A stretch of DNA of 64,000 nucleotides from the NCBI RefSeq assembly GCF_045679555.1, contig NC_092096.1, positions 24,525,055 through 24,589,054 of the forward strand, read 5' to 3'. This stretch comes from Salvelinus alpinus. Lineage: Eukaryota; Chordata; Actinopteri; Salmoniformes; Salmonidae. Positions within the stretch are counted from its first letter, which is position 1, and every line of letters begins with the position of its first letter. The translations under genes were made by a program, and so were the position numbers. Shown here piece after piece: positions 14,001 to 23,214 of the stretch. The notes beneath the pieces are model-generated. The model did no database searches. It was not told the origin of the DNA and was given only the letters and a program-made list of their open reading frames with translations.

Positions 14001-14876
14001 TCTGAGCATTTAATTGAACTTACCTGGTGTGCCAGATGGGCGGCGTTTTCACTTTTGGGAGTATTACATTGATTCCATTACACCAGACTTGATTTTCCTG
14101 ATTAAAAAAAAGTTAAATAAGAATAAAATACAAACTCCATGATCTCCCCGTAAATGCAGTGTAATTTACATGCAAAATGTATCAGTCACAGACAAACATC
14201 CGACTTGGAGATAACGGACATTCGTAGACATTTCCATCTTTCATTAGTCTTCTTGGTCATAAATCCTTTCCTCCATGTCTCCCTGGTCATCCTCCAGTAT
14301 GAACCTATAGAGAGTCAGTATAACAGACCAAGTCAGTCAGACAGACTTAAGTGGGTCAGTGCCGATTCTGCAGACCACGGCTGTATTCCAAATGACACTC
14401 CATTCCCTGTATAGTGTAATACTTATGACCAGGGCCAATAGAGTTTACATTTTTTCAAGGGCCCTGTGTGTTGATTAGAGGAGTGGGACGCAGCAGGCCC
14501 CACTTAGTGATAAATGTTTGAATCTGCCTGTCTGTAAGCTAATGAGTTCTCTCGGCCTTCAGACTCTGGAGCCAACAGGGGAGCGGATTGGGGACTGAGG
14601 CACCGGAGAAGAAGGGTTCGGGGAGTTGGGCCACGCTCATCAGGTGAATGAATGGAACTTGTTTTCCTTTCCATCTCTCTCTTTTCTCTCTCCGTCTTTC
14701 CTCTTCCTCTTGTTCCCGCTTCTTCCTCTCCTCTTGTCATTTTGATTCTTTTTTTTTTCTTGCACTCTCTCGCTTTCACTCCCTCCCCCCTCTCTCTCTC
14801 TTTCCCCCTCTCTCCCTCCCGCTCTCTCTTTCCCTCTCTCCCTCTCTCTCTCTTTCTACCCCCCCTCTCTCTCTCT

Positions 14877-14922
<46 letters not shown>

Positions 14923-15814
14923 CCCCCTCTCTCTCCCCTCTCTTTCTCTCCCCCCTCTCTCTCTCTCTCTTCCTCTCTCTCTCCCCTCTCTCTCTTTCTC
15001 TCTTCCTCTCTCTTTCTCTCTCTCTCTTCATCTCTCTCTCTCTCTCTCCATTTTTTTTCTCTCTCTCTGCCTCTCCCTCTCTCTTATATTAGTCTTTAAT
15101 GAGGAGTGTATGGGGCACAATGCGGGATGAGAAAGATAAGAGTGTGTTGATGTGCGCGTGCTAGAAGTTATGAATGAATGTGCAACCCACATTGAAAGGC
15201 AAAACTATTAAAAAACATTATTCACTTAATTAATGGAAGATCTAACAATGACTCATACGCTTGATATCACAGCACAATGAACATTATTTATTTGGTTACC
15301 ACAAAGGATTTTAATTCACTGAGGATAATATTCCTAATTCTATGTGTTTTTGAATGTGTTCACTCTTGTCAAACATGCCTCAGAAAAGCTTTTCTTAATT
15401 CTCTGATACTTAACTCCTATAATTTAGTGATTAGCCTGGTCCCAGATCTGTTTGTGCTGTCTAGCTCCTACAGTCATCGTCATGTTTGGCACAAACAGAT
15501 CTGTGACCAGGTTATATTATCTCTACTTTGCTTTAGACTTGACCCCTGACCCCTGCCTGCAGCCCATGTCAGAGGGGGGATGTTGGGAGTATGTCCTGCT
15601 GTGGTACTACCACCTCCGCTCCGGGGAGTGCCGGCCGTTTGTCTATGGAGGTTGTGAGGGCAACCACAACCGCTTCAACACCAAACACGATTGTCAGAGG
15701 TGGTGTGGGAAAGAGAGGAGAGGTAGGGAATTACTTGATGCCGGTAGTAGTCTCCAGGTTAGAGGTGACGAGGAGGAATCCCTCAGTTTACGGGGGACAT
15801 CTGGGGGGAGGTGA
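216..15814 (+). CDS. col7a1: Collagen type VII alpha-1-like chain, 3' part of gene (5' end outside window)
   Basis: Secreted anchoring-fibril-type collagen. Visible exons, all bounded by AG/GT: 216-287, 374-409, 512-571, 1850-1894, 2169-2204, 2823-2858, 2943-2999, 3187-3258, 3443-3514, 3619-3654, 3783-3863, 3979-4032, 4127-4180, 4435-4497, 4686-4748, 4897-5013, 12349-12426, 12565-12618, 12744-12792, 13265-13495, 14563-14643, 15537-15814. The first 18 encode Gly-X-Y repeats and begin with a Gly codon; lengths of 36, 45, 54, 63 and 72 nt are typical of short collagen exons. A non-collagenous tail and one Kunitz domain follow. Type VII fits best: the helix is followed by a short helical segment with Cys, then an acidic linker, then Kunitz, with no von Willebrand A domain between. 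Type XXVIII also ends in Kunitz but has a second VWA domain there, which I do not see. The 5' VWA and fibronectin III regions lie off the window. Confidence 0.8.
686..1820 (+). mobile_element. Degenerate Tc1-like DNA transposon
   Basis: Its left end reads ACTGAACATAAATATAAACG and its right end is the inverted match TTTTTGTTCAGTAT. Between them are remnants of a Tc1 transposase in + orientation, such as the stretch around 1190-1330 translating to [20 protein letters not shown] and QHDNART. Much of the catalytic region is deleted and the frame is broken. It lies in a collagen intron and resembles a family abundant in salmonids. Confidence 0.85.
1933..2116. mobile_element. Short inverted-repeat MITE (hAT-like)
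   Basis: The ends CAGAGGAGGCCGGTGG and CCACCAGCCTCCTCTG are inverted copies with one mismatch, 184 bp apart. The interior repeats TCCATTCCAG-type sequence in both orientations. The flanks gaacagtc and gtacagga match at about 5 of 8 bases, which would fit an aged 8-bp target duplication. The family is common in salmonid introns. Confidence 0.75.
4503..4592. repeat. (CA)n microsatellite directly after a collagen 5' splice site
   Basis: About 45 CA dinucleotides begin 5 bases after the donor of exon 4435-4497, followed by CCACAC and CCACAT variants to about 4625. Confidence 0.95.
5037..6019. mobile_element. Non-autonomous hAT element with transposase remnant
   Basis: The terminal inverted repeats are CAAGGTTATTATAGTA and its inverted match ACTATAGTAACCTTG. 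It is flanked by an 8-bp target duplication with one change: cttccagt (5029-5036) and cttccggt (6020-6027). The interior at about 5300-5800 (+) translates in pieces to a BED/hAT-type transposase fragment ([40 protein letters not shown]) with frameshifts. The ends are AT-rich with many AAAACTGAAACT repeats. It cannot encode a working enzyme. Confidence 0.85.
6095..6592 (+). repeat. 5' LTR of gypsy element
   Basis: It begins about TGTGGCGTACAGCAGG and ends TGGTCTCCTACA. It matches the 3' copy throughout, apart from a block of about 20 bases near 6160-6185 that is missing from the 3' copy and scattered substitutions. A preceding (TGTC)n run blurs the left edge. Confidence 0.85.
6660..7043 (+). 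pseudogene. gypsy gag fragment
   Basis: A reading frame from ATG at 6660 begins [16 protein letters not shown]. It continues through an [16 protein letters not shown]-type capsid start to about residue 100, then runs into unrelated sequence and stops. The nucleocapsid zinc knuckle and the protease expected next are absent. The start sits about 70 bases after the 5' LTR. Confidence 0.8.
7050..8010 (+). pseudogene. gypsy integrase, interrupted
   Basis: Pieces in shifting frames include the zinc-binding region (YCRRCPEYQ, second Cys of the pair replaced by Tyr), the core start [15 protein letters not shown] and [16 protein letters not shown], and the C-terminal part [20 protein letters not shown]. 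The core has a deletion between [13 protein letters not shown] and VGIPNEIL and another after FELLY, so it is inactive. It lies before the reverse transcriptase, not after it. Confidence 0.85.
8060..9430 (+). pseudogene. gypsy reverse transcriptase and RNase H
   Basis: The frame from 8116 encodes a long, largely intact [22 protein letters not shown], the [14 protein letters not shown] block, [13 protein letters not shown] and the active-site Y-L-D-D at residues 174-177, then the thumb and connection. It stops at 9181-9183. RNase H continues in another frame ([33 protein letters not shown]) to about 9430. One frameshift or indel near 9175 separates the two. Confidence 0.9.
9481..9961 (+). repeat. 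3' LTR of gypsy element
   Basis: It begins after a run of about 15 G at GGCGTACAGCAGGTCAG and ends TGGTCTGTCACA. The same CGTACAG motif occurs once more just upstream (9457), after a shorter G run, so the polypurine tract and LTR start look duplicated. CAGTCAGTCTGCC tandem copies follow the end. Confidence 0.85.
10503..12085. repeat. 15-bp minisatellite, about 105 copies, core TACGTA
   Basis: The unit is GAAGTACGTAATAGT with variants GTATTAGG, GTAGTAGG and GGTAGAAGG. TACGTA is palindromic and holds one CpG per unit. Because 15 is a multiple of three, long frames stay open on both strands (about 480 and 530 codons of 5-residue repeats); this is a by-product of the repeat, not evidence of a gene. 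Runs of the GGTAGAAGG variant (11046-11110, 11270-11450) form homogeneous blocks. It lies in the collagen intron. Confidence 0.98.
12086..12348. other. Intron end with GT-rich simple sequence
   Basis: TGTGTGTCTATCT-type repeats fill about 12160-12260, just before the acceptor of exon 12349-12426. No gene is seen. Confidence 0.6.
12349..12618 (+). CDS. col7a1: col7a1-like last two collagenous exons
   Basis: Exon 12349-12426 (26 residues) contains [15 protein letters not shown], an imperfection with a lone Cys that could form an interchain disulfide. Exon 12565-12618 (18 residues) is regular and ends GEKGEPGLS. Both are phase 0 and join directly to the first block across a 7.3-kb intron full of transposons and a minisatellite. 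No further Gly-X-Y exon was found in that intron, so the helix may be shorter here than in mammals, or exons were lost with the insertions. Confidence 0.85.
12744..14643 (+). CDS. col7a1: col7a1-like C-terminal non-collagenous linker (3 exons)
   Basis: Exon 12744-12792 encodes [16 protein letters not shown], a short amphipathic segment ending in Cys directly after the triple helix. The type VII tail has the same arrangement. Exon 13265-13495 encodes an acidic, Pro-rich stretch (about 77 residues) with [12 protein letters not shown]. Exon 14563-14643 (27 codons, with an Arg run) is a weaker prediction. It has AG/GT borders and phase 1 at both ends, so it can be included or skipped without changing frame, and the phase-1 donor at 13495 also fits the Kunitz exon directly. 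Confidence 0.7.
14673..15086. repeat. Polypyrimidine (CT)n tract
   Basis: About 400 bases are almost pure C and T on the + strand, with blocks of (CT)n, CCCCTCT and TTTCTCT. It lies in the intron before the Kunitz exon, right after the optional exon 14563-14643. Such mirror-symmetric purine/pyrimidine DNA can form triplex (H-DNA) structures. Confidence 0.95.
15434..15513. mobile_element. Short hairpin MITE next to the Kunitz exon
   Basis: CCTGGTCCCAGATCTGTTTG and the inverted GCACAAACAGATCTGTGACCAGG flank a loop of about 30 bases. A second member is at 48345-48437. It ends 23 bases before the Kunitz-exon acceptor. Confidence 0.8.
15537..15814 (+). CDS. col7a1: col7a1-like terminal exon: Kunitz/BPTI domain and stop
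   Basis: The exon encodes a Kunitz domain from DPCLQP to CQRWC, with the six-Cys pattern and the family core [13 protein letters not shown]. In type VII this domain is removed in part by BMP1-type proteases during fibril assembly; that is family knowledge. The residue at the usual reactive-site (P1) position is within the GGCWEY stretch and is not the Lys or Arg of a classic trypsin inhibitor. After the domain the frame stays open for about 30 codons, to a TGA at 15812-15814. A GTAGGG at 15722 could be a donor, but the nearby poly(A) signal favours read-through as the true end. Confidence 0.85.
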
Positions 15815-15965
15815 ACCAACAGCCGGAGGGTTACTGGCTTCAATATCCCATGTGCTATCTAGCGCCTTTGTGCCTTTGAGCATGGCACTTTACCCCTAAT
15901 TGCTCCAGAGGCAGGCTGGGTACTGTGACAGCAAAAAAATAAGGACTTTTCAGTCCAAATGGACC

Positions 15966-15971
15966 AATAAA
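15966..15971 (+). terminator. Poly(A) signal AATAAA for the collagen gene
   Basis: AATAAA lies about 150 bases after the stop codon of the Kunitz exon, giving a short 3' UTR. It is the first canonical signal after the stop. Confidence 0.6.
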
Positions 15972-16085
15972 GCAAATATTGTATTCTATTGGAATACCTA
16001 CAAAAGATTTGGGAAGCAGAGGAGAGGTAGGGAACCGCTAGGGATGACTAGGGAATGACAAGAGGAGATTTGGAAATGAGACATA

Positions 16086-16987
16086 TACACTACCGTTCAA
16101 AACTTTGGGGTCACTTAGAAATGTCCTTATTTTTGAAAGAAAAGCAAATTTTTTGTCCATTAAAATAACATAAAATTGATCAGAAATACAGTGTAGACAT
16201 TGTCAATGTTGTAAATGAGTATTGTAGCTGGAAATGGCTGATTTTTAATGGAAAATCTACATAAGGGTACAGAGGCCCATTATCAGCAACCATCACTCCT
16301 GTGGAACAATGGCACGTTGTGTTAGCTAATCCAAGTTTATCATTTTAAAAGGCTAATCGATCATTAGAAAACCCTTTTGCAATTATGTTAGCATAGCTGA
16401 AAACTGTGGTTCTGATTAAAGAAGCAATAAAACTGACCTTCTTTAGTCTAGTTGAGTATCTGGAGCATCAGCATTTGTGAGTTGGATTACAGGCTCAAAA
16501 TGGCCAGGAACAAATAACTTTCTGCTGAAACTCGTCAGTTTATTCTTGATCTGAGAAATTAAGGCTCTTCCATGCGAGAAATTGCTAAGAAACTGAAGAT
16601 CTGGTACAACGCTGTGTACTACTCCCTTCATAGAACAGCGCAAACTGGCTCTAACCAGAATAGAGTGGGAGGCCCCCGTGCACAACTGAGCAAGAGGACA
16701 AGTACATTCGAGTGTCTAGTTTGAGAAACAGATGCCTCACAAGTCCTCAACTGGCAGCTTCATTAAATAGTACCCGCAAAACACCAGTCTCAACGTCAAC
16801 AGTGAAGAGGCGACTCTGGGATGCTGGCCTTCTAGGCAGAGTTGCAAAGAAAAAGCCATATCTCAGACTGGCCAATAAAAATAAAAGATTAAGATGGGCA
16901 AAATAACACAGACACTGGACAGAGGAACTCTGCCTAGAAGGCAGCATCCCGGAGTCGCCTCTTCACTGTCTTTTGAATGGTAGTGTA
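16086..16987 (+). mobile_element. Internally deleted Tc1-like transposon
   Basis: The ends TACACTACCGTTCAAAACT and CTTTTGAATGGTAGTGTA are inverted repeats. The interior from about 16500 encodes the N-terminal helix-turn-helix part of a Tc1 transposase in broken frames (for example SLRNRCLTSPQLAASLNSTR). A deletion then joins it to an inverted copy of sequence near GGCATGCTG-type motifs at 16930-16960. The DDE catalytic part is missing. Confidence 0.9.
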
Positions 16988-17822
16988 CATATATTCAAAA
17001 TATGTCCATTGTGACAACTAGCATGTCCGTTGACAACTACCAACAGTACATTTCCTAAAAGAAAATGCAGCACTTGAATGCACCATCAATCAAGGCCAAG
17101 GTTGGTATTCAGGAATAGAAGGGGTCAAAGATGGAGGGAACCAATCAGACTAGCCAGAGCTGGCACTAGAAAAGAGAGAGGTGATCTAGACAGCCATTGT
17201 GAATCTTGGGATAAACATGGGCAAACACCAGACAGCCGGGTCAAACACATTATTTGAAGTGCACTTGATTTAGCTTGCCGTTTGACAAATGTATTTGACA
17301 TCAGTCTGGCACACACAAATGCAATCTCAAAAGAGGGGCAGTACGCTATTGTTGCATTACATAACACATTCATTGTTTCTTCACAGGTCTTGAGCCTAGA
17401 AGGTGAGAGAGAGCCGCCAATCAAGACAATTCTTATTTTTGTAAATGCCAGTGTAAAATGTTCTAATTTTTGTGCAGATCTGTTTTTTAAATATTTAAAG
17501 TAAACTAATGATTATCCACACTTGAGAGAAATGCCCATATAGAGCAGAGCTGCATGGGTTTCATATATTTGCATAATCATTTGAAATGCTTTATCTGTGC
17601 CTGTTTGAGCTTGCCAGGCTTAATAACCCAATAGAAAAGTCCCAAAACTGCAAAACCCTGCCCATCTGGGACTCCAGGCAGTCTTAAGCTAACGCTCAAA
17701 TTATTTTTCAAGTATTTTAACCCAGGTCTAATACAGGTATTATATTTTCTATGGACTATGACAATTATAGTTGACTCACCATGTGAATGTTATGAATGTG
17801 TTCTTTCATGTTGTAATCAAAA
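16988..17822. other. Intergenic, no feature recognised
   Basis: Between the Tc1 remnant and the next minisatellite. No conserved exon or repeat structure is apparent on either strand. Confidence 0.5.
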
Positions 17823-18963
17823 GGTAGCCTGCACATTCTATAGTACTATAGTATAGCACATTCTATAGTACTATAGTATAGCACATTCTATAGTATAGCA
17901 CATTCTATAGTACTATAGTATAGTGTAGCACATTCTATAGTACTATAGTATAGCACATTCTACAGTACTATAGTATAGCACATTCTATAGTACTATAGTA
18001 TAGCACATTCTATAGTACTATAGTATAGCACATTCTATAGTACTATAGTATAGCACATTCTATAGTATAGCACATTCTATAGCAGTATAGTATAGCACGT
18101 ACTATAGTATAGTGTAGCACATTCTATAGTACTATAGTATAGCACATTCTATAGTACTATAGTATAGCACATTCTATAGTATAGCACATTCTATAGTACT
18201 ATAGTATAGCACATTCTATAGTACTATAGTATAGCACATTCTATAGTATAGCACATTCTATAGTACTATAGTATAGCACATTCTATAGTACTATAGTATA
18301 GCACATTCTATAGTATAGCACATTCTATAGTACTATAGTATAGCACATTCTATAGTACTATAGTATAGCACATTCTATAGTATAGCACATTCTATAGTAC
18401 TATAGTATAGCACATTCTATAGTACTATAGTATAGCACATTCTATAGTATAGCACATTCTATAGTACTATAGTATAGTATAGCACATTCTATAGTACTAT
18501 AGTATAGCACATTCTACAGTACTATAGTATAGCACATTCTATAGTACTATAGTATAGCACATTCTATAGTACTATAGTATAGCACATTCTATAGTACTAT
18601 AGTATAGCACATTCTATAGTATAGCACATTCTATAGCAGTATAGTATAGCACGTACTATAGTATAGTATAGCACGTACTATAGTATAGCACATTCTATAG
18701 TACTATAGTATAGCACATTCTATAGTACTATAGTTTAGCACATTCTATAGTACTATAGTATAGCACATTCTATAGTACTATAGTATAGCACATTATATAG
18801 TACTATAGTATAGCACATTCTATAGTACTATAGTATAGCACATTCTATAGTACTATAGTATAGCACATTCTATAGTACTATAGTATAGCACATTCTATAG
18901 TAGTATAGCACATTCTATAGTAGTATAGCACATTCTATAGCAGTATAGCACATTCTATAGTAC
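17823..18963. repeat. AT-rich palindromic minisatellite (TATAGTACTATAG core)
   Basis: Units of about 25 bp contain the perfect palindrome CTATAGTACTATAG followed by TATAGCACATT. Shorter units lack the palindrome. Rare variants (TACAGT; AGCAGTATAG with CACGTACTATAG) recur at 17961/18515 and 18081/18635, exactly 554 bp apart, which reveals an internal duplication of about 554 bp. Confidence 0.97.
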
Positions 18964-18994
18964 TACTTCTAATTGCATAATTTGTTCGAGTTGT

Positions 18995-19160
18995 TTTTAA
19001 CACTTCAACCCTGATACTACTGATAGAGTTCAACCCTGATACTACTGAAATCATTTTTAACACTTACACCCTGATACTACGAAAAAATTGTTTTTAACAC
19101 TTAAACCCTGATACTACTGAAAGAGTTTTTAACACTTAAACCCTGATACTACTGAAAGAT
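18995..19160. repeat. Short tandem repeat, ACCCTGATACTACTGA
   Basis: Four to five imperfect copies of TTTTTAACACTTAAACCCTG followed by ATACTACTGA, with variable spacing. Confidence 0.8.
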
Positions 19161-19240
19161 GTTTATTGTATTGGTACATGATTCTACACCAATGCCACTG
19201 TTAATGTGAGTATTTACTGTTTTAATGTGTGTCATTAAAT

Positions 19241-19688
19241 CACAACAATGAGTCTAGGACGTTCCTTTACCACTGTGTGTGTCAGTGAATCACAACAATG
19301 AGTCTATGACGTTCCTTTACCACTGTGTGTGTCAGTGAATCACAACAATGAGTCTATGACGTTCCTTTACCACTGTGTGTGTCAGTGAATCACAACAATG
19401 AGTCTATGACGTTCCTTTACCACTGTGTGTGTCAGTGAATCACAACAATGAGTCTATGACGTTCCTTTACCACTGTGTGTGTCAGTGAATCACAACAATG
19501 AGTCTATGACGTTCCTTTACCACTGTGTGTGTCAGTGAATCACAACAATGAGTCTATGACGTTCCTTTACCACTGTGTGTGTCAGTGTATCACAACAATG
19601 AGTCTATGAAGTTCTTACCACTGTCTGTGTCAGTGAATCACAACAATGAGTCTATGACGTTCCTTTACCACTGTGTGTGTCAGTGAGG
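19241..19688. repeat. 50-bp minisatellite, about 9 copies
   Basis: Copies begin CACAACAATGAGTCTATGAC at 19241, 19291, 19341, 19391, 19441, 19491 and 19541. Later copies have small deletions. The copies are nearly identical, suggesting recent expansion. Confidence 0.97.
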
Positions 19689-21335
19689 GTCGGTGCCCTT
19701 TAAGATGAGGGAGGACAATTATTTTTATTACAGCATATTGTAAGACTTTCATTCATATTCCATTCACCCTACTACTACATGATACTCAGATTTTCCCTGT
19801 ACCCATCATGAGGTTGCTACAACCTAGCCCATGAATGAAAGTTTACAACGTAGGTGCACACAGGTCGAGAGAAAGATTTGAGGTGACAGACAGTAACACA
19901 CAGACAGACAGTGACACATTCAATACTAGCTGATCTACGGTGTAATCATTAGTCCAACAGTTGCAAATTAGAGTTCAAATTCAGGTATATTTATCCCCGT
20001 TCAATTCCGTATGCTTCTGTTTAAAAAACGTTTTTCAACAGAATCGGCGGAATGAATACACCCTTGATCACATGCAAACAGCACGAAAAATAGCCACATA
20101 CAAACAGCTTGTTGTCTTCCTTCTCGCATCTATGCACACTCCTCCTTTCACCTTTTCCCTTTGCTTGTGGACTTCAATTAACAACACATCAGCTGTATGT
20201 GACCAGGCGAAAAAACCTTTCCAAGCCAAACCTTCATATCACGACCGCTACACACAGCCTACACCATTGTCACCATATGAGCTGAAGTAACATCATAGAA
20301 CTAACGTGTTAGTAAACCCGCTACAATCGTGCAGTAACGTTAGTGTACCGTCAGTAAGCAGTTTAGCAGTTACACCGGTGGGTCCCAGTGGCAATAAATG
20401 TGTAAAACCAAAAGCTTGGAAAACAGAAAGGAAAACGCTGAACACTGTTGCTCATGCTTCCAGGTGATATTTAGAACAACGTTGCTATATGAGCAGCAGT
20501 GTGCAGCGTTTTCCTTCCTGTTTTCCATGAGTTTGTCTACAACTCCAGCACCTGCGGAAAGTACCTGGATGTGCGTTTGTTCTTCAGCTTTTGTACATAA
20601 AACCAAAAGCTTACCTTGACATGTAAGACTTCCAGTGTTGGATAGTCATAGCAAGCTAGCTAACATAGCATCCCTATGTTTGAGCCGGGTATTTGAGTAG
20701 GCTAAACTAGCTAGCTTGCTGCATTTGCTAGCTAAGTAAGTGAAGTGAAAGTGAAAAAAAGGACAAAATATAACTATCTCTCTATCTCTTGCTGCTCCTT
20801 CATTTTTATATAAATTAATTTGTTAAGAACTGTTCAACTATTGTCTTGCGCTCTCTTTTAGACAACTAGTCGCCACATTTTATGCTTTTATGCACTGCAG
20901 TGCTAGCTAGCTGTAGCTTATGTTTTCAGTTCTCGATTCATTCTCTGATCCGTTGATTGGGTGGACAACATCTCAGTTCATGCTGCAAGAGCTCTGATAG
21001 GTTGGAGGATATCCTCCGGAAGTTGTCATAATTAATGTGTAAGTCTAAGGAAGGGGGTGAGAACCATGAGCCTCCTAGGTTTTTGAAGTCAATGTACCCA
21101 GCGGACGGAAGCTAGCTGTCCTCTGGCTACACCATGGTGCTACCCTACAGAGTGCTGTTGAGGCTACTGTAGACCTTCATTGCAAAACAGTGTGTTTTAA
21201 TCAATTATTTGGTGACGTGAATATATTTTGTAGTTTTATCTGAAAAGGATAACTTTTTCAATGTTTCACAATTTAAAATTTTCCTGAAATTCACTGAGGA
21301 TGGTCCTCTCCTTCCTCCTCTGAGGAGCCTCCCCT
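19681..21335. mobile_element. Non-coding interspersed repeat, probable DNA transposon
   Basis: From GAGGGTCGGTGCCCTTTAAG to CTCCTCTGAGGAGCCTCC there is a stretch of about 1.6 kb that I recognise as a repeated salmonid sequence. The right end, read inverted (GGAGGCTCCTCAGAGGAGG), resembles the CAGTGGAGGCT ends of small hAT-type elements. The left end matches only partly, so class and edges are uncertain. No transposase is visible. Confidence 0.55.
20418..20598. mobile_element. 181-bp insertion with long hairpin and 14-bp target duplication
   Basis: AAAACCAAAAGCTT occurs at both 20404-20417 and 20599-20612. Between them GGAAAACAGAAAGGAAAACG starts an arm of about 38 bases that pairs with the later CGTTTTCCTTCCTGTTTTCC (ending near 20527), around a loop of about 28 bases. 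About 70 bases of unrelated sequence follow. It sits inside the larger repeat 19681-21335. Confidence 0.75.
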
Positions 21336-22398
21336 GGTGTGTGTGTGTGTACGTGCATACGTGTGTGTATGTGCATAAGTGTGTGTGTGTACGTGCATGT
21401 GTACATGCGTGGGTGCGTGTCGTGACCTATTTTTTACACTTGTATTTGGACGGCTACTTTGAATCTTGGCTAAGTAACTGTTCTAAATGCTGCCGTGTTG
21501 GCTCTCTCTCAGGACTCTCTCCCTGCTTGGGCCACTGAATTCCCTATTGAGAGAATCTCTCTCCAACCCACACACATACACTCACTCTCTCTTTCCCCCG
21601 CTCTTCTCTCACTTTTTGTCTCTCTTCTCACAATTATCATATTCTCCCCTTTCCCAAAACTCTCTCCATCCCTCCTTTCCTCCTAGCTCACATTACACAA
21701 CCCTGTCACCTACCGTACATAAAGCACCAGTATCCCACCAGGCTTAAGGCTAAAACACCCGGGGGTGGCTGACTACCCACCTGCCTGCCTGCCTTGCCAC
21801 CTCTCTCTACTACATATGTCCCCGCAACAGGGGGTGACATCATGCAGGCTGAGGGCCAGAAGAGAGCCCAGCAAGGTAACAGAGGGCTGTATTTGTCAGA
21901 GGAGAGGACACACCGTCTACGCTCGGTAGCAGGGGAATCCTGGTTGAAATAGATTGGTTGGATGGAAGGGGGTTGGTAAAGGAACAGACTTGACTTATTA
22001 ATTTTACAATATTGTTACGTTCCCAGCTGACAAATTCAAAATTACATTCACAACAAAGGGATCTAACAAAGACAAATCACTTTGACAACTAAAACAAACC
22101 AGAAAGGGGTTCTGAAAGTCACCCATGTGGTGCCCAATGAAAGTTGATAAAGCCTCTAGTAAGGGTCTCTAAAAGACACCCACCAAAGATGCCCACTAGG
22201 TTTGCCTCCGAAAAGCCAAACTAAAATAAAAACCCACAACATCTTAGGATAGGGAATAAAAATAATATGAAACAAAATATACAGGGGAAAACCCAAAACT
22301 CAGGCTTCTTTCAAACTTAAATAGGTTGAGCTCGAAATTGCGCCCCAGCTGATGTGAAGTGTAGCTCTCCCAACATCTCTCAAGCTCAACTGGAGCAC
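21336..22398. other. Intergenic, simple-sequence stretches only
   Basis: (GT)n with TACGTG variants at 21337-21420 and CT-rich sequence at 21560-21700. 22000-22380 precedes a minisatellite and may belong to the same unclassified repeat. No exon is seen. Confidence 0.5.
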
Positions 22399-22622
22399 TG
22401 GGCCAGCCACTCTTAAATATCACCTGGGCCAGCCACTCTTAAATATCACCTGGGCCAGCCACTCTTAAATATCACCTGGGCCAGCCACTCTTAAATATCA
22501 CCTGGGCCAGCCACTCTTAAATATCACCTGGGCCAGCCACTCTTAAATATCACCTGGGCCAGCCACTCTTAAATATCACCTGGGCCAGCCACTCTTAAAT
22601 ATCACCTGGGTTAGCCACTCTT
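22399..22622. repeat. 26-bp minisatellite GGCCAGCCACTCTTAAATAT
   Basis: About 8.5 nearly identical copies ending CACCTG. Two further copies reappear at about 23160-23214, after an inserted block of about 530 bp, so the array was split by an insertion. Confidence 0.95.
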
Positions 22623-23157
22623 GAAACCTCCTAAGGATCGGACCCTTTTTTTAAATTTTCGCCTAAAATGACATCCCCAAATCTAACTGCCTGTAGCTCA
22701 GGACCTGAAGCAAGGATATGCATATTCTTGACACCATTTGAAAGAAAACACTTTGAAGTTTGTGGAAATGTGAAATTATATAACACATTGGATCCGGTAA
22801 AAGATAATACAAACAAAAAATCATGTGTTTTCTATTTTTCTACCTTTGAAGAGAAAGGCCATACATTGAAATAGGATTCCAGGTGTAATTTAGATGTTGT
22901 CCACCAGACAGCAGCAGTGTGTGTGCTAAGTTTCAGACTGATCCAGTGAAGAATTACATCACTACACAAGTCTGTCAGGAGTTTGCCCAAATGTGCCGAA
23001 TTGGTCAATTAATACATTTTCAAGTACATAACTATAGAGAACATACAAAATGCTATGGTAAAAAAATATATATGTTTACACACTCCCAGGAATGTCATGC
23101 ATGATGGATCACTAGATTCCCTACAGAAAATACACTAACCTTCACACATCTGTATTA
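22623..23157. mobile_element. Unclassified interspersed repeat inserted in minisatellite
   Basis: About 530 bp interrupt the 26-bp array. The block starts near AAACCTCCTAAGGATCGGAC and includes CTGCCTGTAGCTCAGGACCT. I recognise it as a repeated salmonid sequence but cannot assign it to a class: no open transposase or clear inverted ends. Confidence 0.5.
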
Positions 23158-23214
23158 CCTGGACCAGCCACTCTTAAATATCACCTGGGCCAGCCACTCC
23201 TAAATATCACCTTG

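Noticed and set aside
14504-15130. Frames rich in Ser/Leu (+) and Arg/Glu (-)
   Set aside because: Low-complexity (CT)n/(GA)n sequence.
216-15814. Assignment of the collagen to type XXVIII
   Set aside because: That chain also ends in a Kunitz domain, but a second VWA domain should precede it. None is found between 12619 and 15537, and the Kunitz core FVYGGC and Cys-ended post-helix segment fit type VII better. Alignment would settle it.
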